Assembly: GCA_035715725.1 (NCBI GenBank)
Contig: DASTKT010000048.1
Span: 4,038 to 68,037 of the forward strand
Length of the DNA stretch: 64,000 bases
Source: JADGGV01 sp035715725
GTDB taxonomy: Bacteria > Gemmatimonadota > Gemmatimonadetes > Longimicrobiales > RSA9
Reading direction: 5' to 3'
Part shown: piece by piece, positions 1 through 7,388 of the stretch
Layout: each line of letters starts with the position of its first letter
Numbering within the stretch: the stretch's first letter is position 1
Made by a program: the position numbers and the translations under genes
Notes under the pieces: generated by a model
Database searches by the model: none
Told to the model about the DNA's origin: nothing
Seen by the model: only the letters and a program-made list of their open reading frames with translations

Positions 1-193
1 GATGTGAAACTACCTCCCCCGCGCCTCCAGGCTGGAGGAAAGCATCCGGGCGGAGTTCCCCGACGCCGAGATCGAGCTGATCGAGTCGTCCGGCGGCGTG
101 TTCGAGGTTTCCAAGGATGGTGAGTTGATCTACTCCAAGAAGCAGACGGGCCGGCACCCCACATGGGACGAGATCCGCGGGAAGCTGGCGTGA
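1..193 (+). CDS. SelT/SelW/SelH (Rdx) family selenoprotein, 3' part
   Basis: Only the 3' part is present. The frame from base 2 reads Met-UGA-Asn-Tyr-Leu-Pro-Arg-Ala and then stays open for 61 sense codons to the TGA at 191-193. The protein matches the prokaryotic SelW-like (Rdx) family: a redox CxxU motif followed by NYLPRA, then SGGVFEV, DGELIYSKK and a GRHP motif. The UGA at 5-7 lies exactly where Sec or Cys of CxxU/CxxC sits, and the first Cys would lie just upstream of base 1. A hairpin suited to a bacterial SECIS follows at 24-38. The family is thioredoxin-like with a presumed redox role; substrates are unknown. The stop overlaps the pfkA GTG start, which supports translation through the whole frame. 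The alternative, a Cys-to-stop null mutation, is less likely because the rest of the frame is intact. Confidence 0.8.
24..38 (+). promoter_or_regulatory. SECIS-like hairpin after in-frame UGA
   Basis: CCTCC (24-28) pairs with GGAGG (34-38), with a possible extra A-T pair, leaving a tiny apical loop that contains GG (30-31). About 22 bases separate the UGA from the loop G. As I recall the bacterial SECIS consensus, it is a short stem placed 16-37 bases after UGA with a G near the start of the loop, and this hairpin fits. It lies inside the coding sequence, as bacterial SECIS elements must. Confidence 0.6.
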
Positions 194-1287
194 GCAGCCG
201 GCCAATCCGACGGATCGCCATCAACACCGGCGGGGGGGACGCGCCGGGGCTGAACGCCGTCATCCGCGCGGTCGTCCTCTCCGCAGCGCGCCGGGGCTGG
301 GAAGTCTACGGCATCCGCAAGGGCTACGGCGGTCTACTCGGGGAGGACGTCATGGTGCCGCTCGGCCGCGATGCGGTCCGCGGCATCACCCACCTCGGCG
401 GCACGATCCTCGGCACCACCAACCGCGGCAATCCGTTCGAGTGGCCCGTGGAACGGCCCGACGGCGGGCTCGCCGCGCTCGACCGCTCCGACGAGGTGGT
501 CGAGGCGTTCCGCAACCATGGCCTCGATGCCCTGGTCGCCGTGGGCGGCGACGGGTCGCTCCAGATCGCGGGCCGGCTGATGCGGAAGGGGATCCCGGTC
601 GTCGGCGTGCCCAAGACGATCGACAACGACCTCGCCGTGACGGAGGTGACGTTCGGCTTCCAGACCGCCGTCCAGACGGCGACCGAGGCGCTGGATAAGC
701 TGCACTCCACGGCGGAGAGCCACGAGCGTGTGTTCGTCGTGGAGGTGATGGGGCGCCATACCGGCTGGATCGCGCTGGAGGCGGGGATCAGCGGGACGTG
801 CGACGTGATCCTCATCCCGGAGATCCCGTACCACCTGGACCGGATCTGCGAGAAGATCGACGAACGCTACGCGGAGGGGCGCCGCTTCGCCATCGTCGTG
901 GTGGCGGAAGGCGCCCGGCCTCGCGACGGTCAGGTCACGCTCGTCGAGCAGGCGCAGCCGGGACACGCGGCCCGCTACGGCGGCGTCGCCGAGCGGCTCG
1001 CCCACGAGATCTACGAGCGGACCGGGCGGGAGACTCGCTCCCTCGTGCTCGGCCATCTCCAGCGGGGCGGCTCGCCGATCGCCTACGACCGCTACGTCGG
1101 CCTCCGCTTCGGGGGGGCGGCCGTCCGCCTGATCGAGGAGGGCCGCTTCGGTCAGATGGTGGCGCTCCAGAACGGCGAGGTGGTCGCGGTGCCCATCGAG
1201 AGCGCCATCGCCGAGATCAAGCGGGTCGACCCGAACGGCGACGCAGTCCGCACCGCCCGCGACATGGGCGTGTCGTTCGGCGATTGA
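190..1287 (+). CDS. pfkA: 6-phosphofructokinase
   Basis: Phosphorylates fructose 6-phosphate to the 1,6-bisphosphate in glycolysis; cytosolic. 365 residues from the GTG at 190, whose GTGA overlaps the upstream stop; an ATG at 163 is in frame but lies inside the upstream gene. Visible motifs are GGGDAPGLN (about 14-22, nucleotide loop), GGDGSL (119-124) and PKTIDND (141-147, catalytic Asp loop), followed by the VEVMGRHTGW and HLQRGG substrate segments. Gly in GGDG is the ATP-type residue, while Lys in PKTIDND is usual in PPi-type and group III enzymes, so this is a G/K hybrid, probably ATP-using but not certain from sequence. A peptidase gene begins 2 bases after the stop. Confidence 0.93.
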   Translation: MSSRPIRRIAINTGGGDAPGLNAVIRAVVLSAARRGWEVYGIRKGYGGLLGEDVMVPLGRDAVRGITHLGGTILGTTNRGNPFEWPVERPDGGLAALDRSDEVVEAFRNHGLDALVAVGGDGSLQIAGRLMRKGIPVVGVPKTIDNDLAVTEVTFGFQTAVQTATEALDKLHSTAESHERVFVVEVMGRHTGWIALEAGISGTCDVILIPEIPYHLDRICEKIDERYAEGRRFAIVVVAEGARPRDGQVTLVEQAQPGHAARYGGVAERLAHEIYERTGRETRSLVLGHLQRGGSPIAYDRYVGLRFGGAAVRLIEEGRFGQMVALQNGEVVAVPIESAIAEIKRVDPNGDAVRTARDMGVSFGD

Positions 1288-1289
1288 CA

Positions 1290-3722
1290 ATGCCGGCTCC
1301 GTCCCGCGCCGCCCCGGCCCTCGCCCTGCTCGCCGCCCTCGTTCCGGCTGCCGCGCGGGCGCAGGCACCGCCTGCCTTCGACCTCTCCGTCCTCAACATC
1401 ATGCGCGGCCCGGAGCTCGTCGGCGAACCGCCGCAGCAGGTGGCCTGGTCCGACGACGGGCGCTGGATCTTCTTCCGCTGGAAGCCGGGCGGTCGTCCGT
1501 GGTCGGAGGAGCCCGCGCTCTATCGCGCGCCGGCCGCCGGCGGCGCGCCCGAGCGTCTCTCCGACGCCGCGGCCGACTCGCTCGGCATCCTCGCGCAGCC
1601 CGGCGACATCTCCGCCGATCGACGCTGGCGCGTCAGCGCGTTTCGAGGCGATCTGTATCGCATCGACCGGCGCAGCCTCGCCGTGCTCCGGCTCACCGAC
1701 ACGCGCGCCACGGAGTCGGACCCGGTCTTCTCGGGCGACGGTCGAACCGTCTACTTCCTGCGTGGCGGCGAGGGGCCGGGCAACGTCTTCGCCCTCGGCC
1801 TGCGCGATGGTGGGCTGCGCCAGCTCACGGACCTCCGGGTCGGCTCCGCGCCCGACGAGAAGAAGCCGGAGGGCCAACGGAAGTACCTGGAGGAGGAGCA
1901 GAAGGAGCTGCTCGAGCACCTGCGCCTCCAGGCCGCCCGCAAGGCCCACGAGGACTCCCTGAAGAAGGCCCGCGAGGCGCGGGAGCCGAAGACGACGTAC
2001 CTCGAGAAGGACGAGCGGGTGCTCGGCCTGGCCGTAGATCCGTCGGGTCGCTGGGCCGCCGTCGAGATCGGCAAGCCGGCCAAGGATGCCCGGAAGGCCA
2101 TCGTGCCGGACTACGTCACGCTCTCCGGGTACACCGAGCCGAAGGAGGTCCGCACGAAGGTCGGCGACGCCGAGGAGGAGGGGCGGCTCGGTCTGGTGGA
2201 CCTCGGCACGGGCGCCGTGACCTGGCTGGACCCGGCCGCCGACGCGCCCGCCGCCGACACGGCGGACCGGCCCCGGCACGGTCGCTTTGCGACCGCGCAT
2301 TTTCTGGGGTGGACGCCGGCGCCGGACCCGGACGGGGCGGCGCGGCCGGCGCTCGGCCTCGTCGCCACCGTGTCCTACGATTACAAGGACCAGTGGCTGG
2401 GCGTGCTCGATCCCAAGACCGGTAAGGTGACTGTCGTCGCCCACGACCACGACGACGCCTGGATCGGCGGGCCGTGCGAGACATGGGCGGAGCGCTGCGC
2501 CGGCTGGCTGCCGAACGGTCGCACGATCTGGTTCCTGAGCGAGCGGGACGGCTACTCGCACCTGTACCAGGTCGGCGCGGACGGACAGGGCCTCGCGCAG
2601 ATCACCAGAGGAGCGTGGGAGGTCGTCCGCGCGGTCGTTTCTCCGGCCCGCGACCGCTTCTTCCTCACGACCAGCGAGGGCTCACCGTTCGAGCAGCACG
2701 TCTGGACGATGGCGCTGCGCGGCGGGCCGCGCACCCGCATCACGCCGGCCGGCGGACTGAGCGACGCGACGGTCGCCCCCGACGGCAAACGCCTCGCCCT
2801 CGTCCGCTCGCTCGCGAATCGACCGCCGGAGCTCTTCCTCGCCGAGGCGCGAGCCGGAGCCCCGCTGCGGCAGGTGACGACGTCGCCCACGGCCGCCTGG
2901 CTGTCGTACCACTGGATCGAGCCGGAGATCGTGACGTTCAATGCGCGCGACGGCGTCGAGGTCCCCGCGCGCATCTACCGGCCGCGGGACGTCGGCGCCC
3001 GGCCCAATGGCGCCGGCGTCATCTTCGTCCATGGCGCCGGGTACCTCCACAACGTGACGCGCGGGTGGTCGACGTACTCCCGCGAGTACATGTTCCACCA
3101 CCTCCTCGCCTCCCGTGGGTACACGGTGCTGGACGTGGACTACCGCGGCTCGGCGGGGTACGGCCGCGCCTGGCGCACCGCCATCTACCGTCACATGGGC
3201 GGGAAGGACCTCACCGACCAGCTCGACGGCCTCCGCTACCTCGGGGAGCACGAGGGCGTCGACGTGAGCCGCGTCGGCATCTACGGCGGGTCATACGGGG
3301 GGTTCATCACGCTGATGGCGCTCTTCACCGAGCCGAAGGCGTTCGCCGCCGGTGCCGCGCTGCGGGCGGTGACGGACTGGGCGCACTACAACCACTGGTA
3401 CACGCACCGCATCCTCAACCTGCCGCAGGGCGACACGCTCGCCTACCGCCAGTCCTCGCCGATCTACTTCGCCGAGGGGCTCGAGCGGCCGCTATTGATC
3501 GCCCACGGGATGGTCGACACGAACGTCCACTTCCAGGACGTCGTGCGGCTCGCCCAGCGCCTGATCGAGCTCCACAAGACCAACTGGGACATGGCGGTCT
3601 ACCCGGTCGAGAGCCATGGCTTCATCGAGCCCGCCTCGTGGGCCGACGAGTATCGCCGGATCCTCGCGCTGTTCGACACCTACCTGCCCGGCACCGCCCG
3701 CTCCAAGGCCGACGGGAGCTAG
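1290..3722 (+). CDS. Secreted S9 family peptidase (prolyl oligopeptidase/DPP IV type)
   Basis: 810 residues. A signal peptide (about 1-24, ending in ARAQA) suggests export to the periplasm. The middle is a beta-propeller rich in WSDDGRW and SPVFSGDGRT type blades. It is interrupted at about 187-244 by a highly charged, probably coiled-coil insert rich in Lys and Glu. The C-terminal alpha/beta hydrolase has the nucleophile in GGSYGGF (Ser668), Asp743 in HGMVDTNVH and His776 in ESHGF. The family cleaves oligopeptides after proline or removes dipeptides; the substrate is not predictable here. The start is 2 bases after pfkA, without an obvious Shine-Dalgarno, so expression may depend on coupling. 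A perfect hairpin follows the stop. Confidence 0.92.
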   Translation: MPAPSRAAPALALLAALVPAAARAQAPPAFDLSVLNIMRGPELVGEPPQQVAWSDDGRWIFFRWKPGGRPWSEEPALYRAPAAGGAPERLSDAAADSLGILAQPGDISADRRWRVSAFRGDLYRIDRRSLAVLRLTDTRATESDPVFSGDGRTVYFLRGGEGPGNVFALGLRDGGLRQLTDLRVGSAPDEKKPEGQRKYLEEEQKELLEHLRLQAARKAHEDSLKKAREAREPKTTYLEKDERVLGLAVDPSGRWAAVEIGKPAKDARKAIVPDYVTLSGYTEPKEVRTKVGDAEEEGRLGLVDLGTGAVTWLDPAADAPAADTADRPRHGRFATAHFLGWTPAPDPDGAARPALGLVATVSYDYKDQWLGVLDPKTGKVTVVAHDHDDAWIGGPCETWAERCAGWLPNGRTIWFLSERDGYSHLYQVGADGQGLAQITRGAWEVVRAVVSPARDRFFLTTSEGSPFEQHVWTMALRGGPRTRITPAGGLSDATVAPDGKRLALVRSLANRPPELFLAEARAGAPLRQVTTSPTAAWLSYHWIEPEIVTFNARDGVEVPARIYRPRDVGARPNGAGVIFVHGAGYLHNVTRGWSTYSREYMFHHLLASRGYTVLDVDYRGSAGYGRAWRTAIYRHMGGKDLTDQLDGLRYLGEHEGVDVSRVGIYGGSYGGFITLMALFTEPKAFAAGAALRAVTDWAHYNHWYTHRILNLPQGDTLAYRQSSPIYFAEGLERPLLIAHGMVDTNVHFQDVVRLAQRLIELHKTNWDMAVYPVESHGFIEPASWADEYRRILALFDTYLPGTARSKADGS

Positions 3723-3750
3723 CCGGCAGCCGGGCAACCGCCAAGAGAAA

Positions 3751-3777
3751 CGCCCCGGAGGCTCTTCCTCCGGGGCG
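3751..3777. terminator. Hairpin terminator between convergent genes
   Basis: A perfect 11-bp stem (3751-3761 with 3767-3777) and a CTCTT loop. It has no long T tract, but sits between the converging S9 peptidase and transglycosylase genes and could act in both directions. Confidence 0.7.
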
Positions 3778-3802
3778 TATCCCACTCACGCCTCGCTCGG
3801 CG

Positions 3803-4783
3803 CTAGCTCTGGTGCGCAATTCTGGGCCTCGCGGTCGACCGGCCGCTCTTGCGCCGCGCCGAGTGCACGGTGGCGCGATTCCGGTGCGAGGTGGCGCGCT
3901 TCGCGCTGGCATGGTGCCGCGTCGCCGACGCCTTGCTCATGCCGGACCGGTGCCGACTCGCCGACGCGCTGCTCGTGCGGGACCGGTGCCGGCTCACGGA
4001 TGCGCTGCTCGTGCGGGACCGGTGCCGGCTCACCGACGCCCTGGATGAGCGGCCGCGCCGGACGGACGCGCCCGTCGCCGTGACCCGCCTCCCGGCCTTC
4101 TTCACCGTCGACCTCGCCGGCGCGCTCGAGGCGACCCTCACCGACGCGGCATCCGCCTTCAGCCGCATGGGGTCCGCCAGCACCATGTCGGCGTAGCCGT
4201 TCTCCGGGTCGCGCCCGCGCTTCAGCAGCCGATCGACCGTGCCCGGACCGCGGTTGTATGCCGTCAGCGCCAGCCGGACGTCGCCGTCGTACACGTCCAT
4301 CAGCTTCTTCAGGTAGCGGAAGCCGAGTCGCAGGTTCGTCGATCCCTCGAATAGGTCGCCCCGCGTCGTCCCCGGCTCCAGCCACCGCGCCGTGGCGGGC
4401 ATCACCTGCGTGTATCCGACCGCGCCCACCGGGGAAACTGCCGTCCGCTTGAAGCGCGACTCCGTCCGCACCAACCCGAACGCGAGGCGGGGCGGAATGC
4501 CCGCTGACTCCGCCGCCACGTGGATCTGCGTCGCCACGCCCAACGGCACATCGAAGAGCTGGGCCATCCTCAACGTCGAGAGCGCCGCCTGGCGCTCCGT
4601 GGCGCTCACCGCGACCGGGGCGGCCGGCGTCGAGGCCACGACCCCGTCCGCCGCCTGTGCCGCATCCTGTCGCATGATGAACGCGCTCGCCGGCGTGGCC
4701 AAACCCACGCCGATCGCGAACATCCTGGCCGGCCGCCGTCCGCGCTCCCACAGCGCCCGCAACTCGGGGACGAATGACAACAC
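3803..4783 (-). CDS. Lytic transglycosylase (SLT domain) with basic repeat tail
   Basis: 326 residues from a GTG placed 5 bases after GGAGG; an ATG at 4864 is in frame but lacks such a site. A hydrophobic N-terminal stretch (about 21-36) suggests export or anchoring. The SLT domain carries the catalytic Glu in RTESRF (Glu108), then PVGAVGYTQVMP (118-129) and TAYNRGPGTVD. It should cleave peptidoglycan glycan strands non-hydrolytically. From about residue 215 the protein becomes an Arg/Ser/Ala/His tail with 12-residue repeats around SRHRSRTSSAS. A tail of this kind is unusual for the family and could bind anionic polymers such as teichuronic-like polysaccharide, LPS or DNA; that is speculation. 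Confidence 0.85.
   Translation of the reverse strand: MLSFVPELRALWERGRRPARMFAIGVGLATPASAFIMRQDAAQAADGVVASTPAAPVAVSATERQAALSTLRMAQLFDVPLGVATQIHVAAESAGIPPRLAFGLVRTESRFKRTAVSPVGAVGYTQVMPATARWLEPGTTRGDLFEGSTNLRLGFRYLKKLMDVYDGDVRLALTAYNRGPGTVDRLLKRGRDPENGYADMVLADPMRLKADAASVRVASSAPARSTVKKAGRRVTATGASVRRGRSSRASVSRHRSRTSSASVSRHRSRTSSASASRHRSGMSKASATRHHASAKRATSHRNRATVHSARRKSGRSTARPRIAHQS
3909..4052. repeat. 36-bp tandem repeats encoding a basic tail
   Basis: About four copies of a 36-bp unit; the clearest begin with GACCGG at 3945, 3981 and 4017. The copies are contiguous, with no spacers, and stay in frame, each encoding 12 residues of the transglycosylase tail. Confidence 0.85.
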
Positions 4784-4982
4784 CACGTCCTCCCAGGGTT
4801 CTCGGGTGTGTCGGTGGCCCCCTGCGAGCCGGTCATCCGGGCTCGCCCACGGCGGCCCGGACACCCCACCGGTTCAGTAGACGTTTGAATATAGTCCGGG
4901 GGGCATGGCGGCGGAACCCCTTACGCTACAATTCGTTACCGGAAGCAGCAGGCTCGGCTCCCCGATCGCCGAGCGAAGAAGA

Positions 4983-5013
4983 GCCCCCGGCCGGTGAAAA
5001 ACCGGCCGGGGGC
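4983..5013 (-). terminator. Hairpin terminator after the 5063-5485 gene
   Basis: A perfect 12-bp stem (4983-4994 with 5002-5013). Read on the minus strand, the loop is T-rich and the stem is followed by a pyrimidine run. It lies 50 bases beyond the stop of the minus-strand gene. Confidence 0.75.
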
Positions 5014-5062
5014 TTCGATCGGCCCGCGGTCCGCGCGGGCCGCAGCCCGACGGCTGGGGCGC

Positions 5063-5485
5063 CTACTCGGGGAACGTGACCTGGCGAGCGCTGTCGTCGG
5101 AGGCGGGGGCTCCGGTGATCAGCTCGATGAGCGCCTCCATCTCCTTGCCGACGCGGCGGATCCGCTCACGGATCGTGAGCACGTGGGCGTAGTCGAAGTA
5201 GGCGACGACGGCATCCTCGGCTCCGACGTACTGCTCCAGGATCGTCTCGTCCATCCGGGCGCGGAGGGTCTCGAGGATGAGATCGACGGCGCGACGGAGG
5301 CTGCGCTGCTCCGCGAGGGTGCGTACGTCGAGGTCACCGCTCAGGCGGGGCAGGAGCGCCTCCACGTCGACCAGTTCCTGCGGCGGCGCCACGACGCCGG
5401 CTCCGCCCAGCGTGGCGGTCTGCACCGTGCGCTCGGCCCCGGCGGTCAGCGCGGCGAGTTCCTCGAACGAGCACCGGACCAACAC
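5063..5485 (-). CDS. Conserved-looking hypothetical protein
   Basis: 140 residues, family not recognised. The GTG start at 5485 is chosen because a GGGGG site lies 6 bases upstream; the frame is open further up to 5554, but that stretch is Arg-rich. The protein is predicted mostly helical and acidic, with no signal peptide or membrane segment. A long central helix around LRRAVDLILETLRARMDET is followed by DAVVAYFDYAHVLTIRERI and a short acidic tail. It looks like a small cytosolic alpha-helical protein, single-cistron between its own promoter and a terminator. Confidence 0.65.
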   Translation of the reverse strand: MLVRCSFEELAALTAGAERTVQTATLGGAGVVAPPQELVDVEALLPRLSGDLDVRTLAEQRSLRRAVDLILETLRARMDETILEQYVGAEDAVVAYFDYAHVLTIRERIRRVGKEMEALIELITGAPASDDSARQVTFPE

Positions 5486-5526
5486 TTCGAACCCCCTTCG
5501 GATCACGGGTCGGCTTCGTGCCGCCC

Positions 5527-5554
5527 GATGTAGCATACACCTTTCGTCAAGCAA
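5527..5554 (-). promoter_or_regulatory. Candidate sigma70 promoter for the 5063-5485 gene
   Basis: On the minus strand TTGCTT (5554-5549), a 16-base spacer, then TACATC (5532-5527). It would give a leader of about 35 bases before the GTG at 5485. It is AT-rich for this genome, but neither box is perfect. Confidence 0.4.
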
Positions 5555-5604
5555 CGTTTTGCAAGGGACGTTCCGGACACCCCCCGGCCTCGGGCACGGC
5601 GGGA

Positions 5605-6660
5605 TCAGGCGCCGGAAACCGGCGCCGGACCGTCCTTTCCCCTATCGCCGGCCCGCGCGGCCACGGGCACGCGGGCCGTCTCGCCGTGCCGCAGCAGTGC
5701 AACATTTTCCGGACGCAGCGTCGCCCGTGCGGCAGCCTCCTGGAGCCGCCTGGGCGGTTCGAGCACATCCTCGTCGGTCATGCGGAACGTTCCCCAGTGC
5801 ATCGGGACGAGGACGCCGCCGCCCCCCAGCTCACCATACGCCCGAACCGCCTCCTCGGGATTCATGTGCACCGCGCGCATGAACCATCGGGGCTCGTAGG
5901 CGCCGATCGGCAGCAACAGCGCGTCGAATGGCCCGAACCGCTCGCGGATCTCGGGGAAGCCGGGGAAGTAACCCGTGTCTCCGCCGAAGAATACGCGCGC
6001 GCCGCACCCGGCGAGCAGCGCAAAGGACGCCCACAACCGGTCGAACTGCTGGAGCGGGGTACGCCGCGTCCAGTGCTGGGCAGGCGCGGCGTGGATCTCG
6101 AGACGCCGTCCACCGTCCTCGAGCACCACGCGGTCCCACCAGTCCAGCTCCGTGACCTCCACCCGGCGGCTCCGGAACCAGTCCCGGTAGCCGAGCGGCG
6201 TGATCCAGCGCAGCGCGGTGCCGAACCGGTCGCGGAGGCGATCCACGGTCGGCGCGTCCAGGTGGTCGTAGTGGTCGTGGGAGAGCACGATGGCATCGAC
6301 GGGCGGCAGCTCTTCGAGACGCAGTCCCGGCGGGACCAGTCGTGTCGGACCGGCCCATTGCACCGGCGAGGCGCGCTCGCTCCAGATGGGGTCGGTGAGC
6401 ACGTTCCAGCCACCGACCTGAACGAGGAACGTCGCATGTCCTACCCAGGTGACATGAAGATCGGCGGCCGCGTTGCGCGGGTGGACCACGGCGCCGGGAG
6501 CCAGCGGCAGCAGCGCCGACGGCGGGTTCGGCGGAACGCCATGCCGAAGCCGTTGCCACTGCCAGCGCAGGGCGTCGGCGAACGTGTGCCGGTCGCCCTC
6601 GGCCGTGGGCCAGGGGTTGCGGAATCCGCCACCGGGCACGTGATGCGACGCAGCGGTCAT
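5605..6660 (-). CDS. Metallo-beta-lactamase fold hydrolase (UlaG/NAPE-PLD-like)
   Basis: 351 residues. The signature is VGHATFLVQ (73-81), the metal motif SHDHYDHLD (His128, His130, Asp132, His133), FFGGDTGY and MHWGTF. This arrangement matches the UlaG-like group that includes NAPE-specific phospholipase D, so a phospho- or amide-ester substrate is likely but unproven. No signal peptide is seen. The ATG at 6660 overlaps the stop of the CPBP gene as ATGA, making this the third cistron of a PAP2-CPBP-MBL operon. Lipid remodelling is a plausible joint theme. Confidence 0.85.
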   Translation of the reverse strand: MTAASHHVPGGGFRNPWPTAEGDRHTFADALRWQWQRLRHGVPPNPPSALLPLAPGAVVHPRNAAADLHVTWVGHATFLVQVGGWNVLTDPIWSERASPVQWAGPTRLVPPGLRLEELPPVDAIVLSHDHYDHLDAPTVDRLRDRFGTALRWITPLGYRDWFRSRRVEVTELDWWDRVVLEDGGRRLEIHAAPAQHWTRRTPLQQFDRLWASFALLAGCGARVFFGGDTGYFPGFPEIRERFGPFDALLLPIGAYEPRWFMRAVHMNPEEAVRAYGELGGGGVLVPMHWGTFRMTDEDVLEPPRRLQEAAARATLRPENVALLRHGETARVPVAARAGDRGKDGPAPVSGA

Positions 6661-7388
6661 CGATCGACGAGGTACGGGGCGAGGATCAACCCGGAGACGA
6701 GGTCGATGGCGGCATGCGCGGCCATGGCGGGATAGATGCTCCCGGTAGCGACGACGGGCGCGGCCAGGAGCGCGCCGAGCAACGTGGCCCGGAGCGCGCC
6801 CGACGAGCTCTGGTACGCGTGCAGCAGGCCGAAGACGAGCGAGGTGGCGAGCAGCGCCGGGAGCAGCGATCCCGCCGCGCGCTGCAGCGCGGACAACAGG
6901 AAGCCGCGGAAGACGAGCTCCTCGGTTACGCCGGCCGTGAGCGAGAGGAACGCGAAGCCGACCTTCTCCCGGGGGGTGACTGGGATCAGATAGGCCACCG
7001 TGCGGGTCTCCCGGACGTTCAGCGCACGGGCGAGCACGAGCACGGCGAGCCCGGTCACTGTGGCCCCGGCGGCCCAGCCGATGGCCGCGCCGAGCGGCAC
7101 GGGCCGTATTCCGAGGACGTCCGGGGGGATCGCGCTGGCGCGCGCGGCCATGACCGTGGCGGCGGCGAGGCCCCAGAGGGCGACGGCGGAGCTGAGGTAC
7201 AGTGCGCGTCGCGAGACCGCCTCCGGCGCCGCCTCGGCCAGCCGCGCCTGCCACCAGGTGAGCGGCGGGAGCGGCACCAGGAGGAAGACGGTGAAGGCGC
7301 GCGCAGCGGTCGGAAGCGCCCGGGTCGCCGACCACGCCGCGACCGCGGCGGCGAGGAAGACCAACCAGAAGAGGGCCTGGCGCCGCAT
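6657..7388 (-). CDS. CPBP family intramembrane glutamic endopeptidase
   Basis: 243 residues, with about seven hydrophobic segments. The CPBP (Abi) signature is present: TEELVFR (Glu156, Glu157, Arg161), then FGLLHAY (His190) and a later AAHAAIDL. The family comprises membrane proteases related to CAAX prenyl protease 2 and bacteriocin self-immunity proteins; the target is unknown. Its ATG overlaps the stop of the PAP2 gene (TGATG) and its stop overlaps the MBL start (ATGA), so it is the middle cistron of a tightly coupled trio. Confidence 0.85.
   Translation of the reverse strand: MRRQALFWLVFLAAAVAAWSATRALPTAARAFTVFLLVPLPPLTWWQARLAEAAPEAVSRRALYLSSAVALWGLAAATVMAARASAIPPDVLGIRPVPLGAAIGWAAGATVTGLAVLVLARALNVRETRTVAYLIPVTPREKVGFAFLSLTAGVTEELVFRGFLLSALQRAAGSLLPALLATSLVFGLLHAYQSSSGALRATLLGALLAAPVVATGSIYPAMAAHAAIDLVSGLILAPYLVDR

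Noticed and set aside
163..192. ATG at 163 as the start of pfkA
   Set aside because: It lies inside the upstream selenoprotein frame. The GTG at 190 gives a standard GTGA overlap and a family-like N terminus.
1152..2561. A 469-codon open frame on the minus strand over pfkA and the S9 peptidase
   Set aside because: It is a high-GC shadow: it has no family motif, is Arg/Pro/Gly-rich, and covers a well-supported gene on the other strand.
3909..4052. Direct repeats that could suggest a CRISPR array
   Set aside because: The 36-bp units touch each other with no spacers, and they encode in-frame protein repeats.
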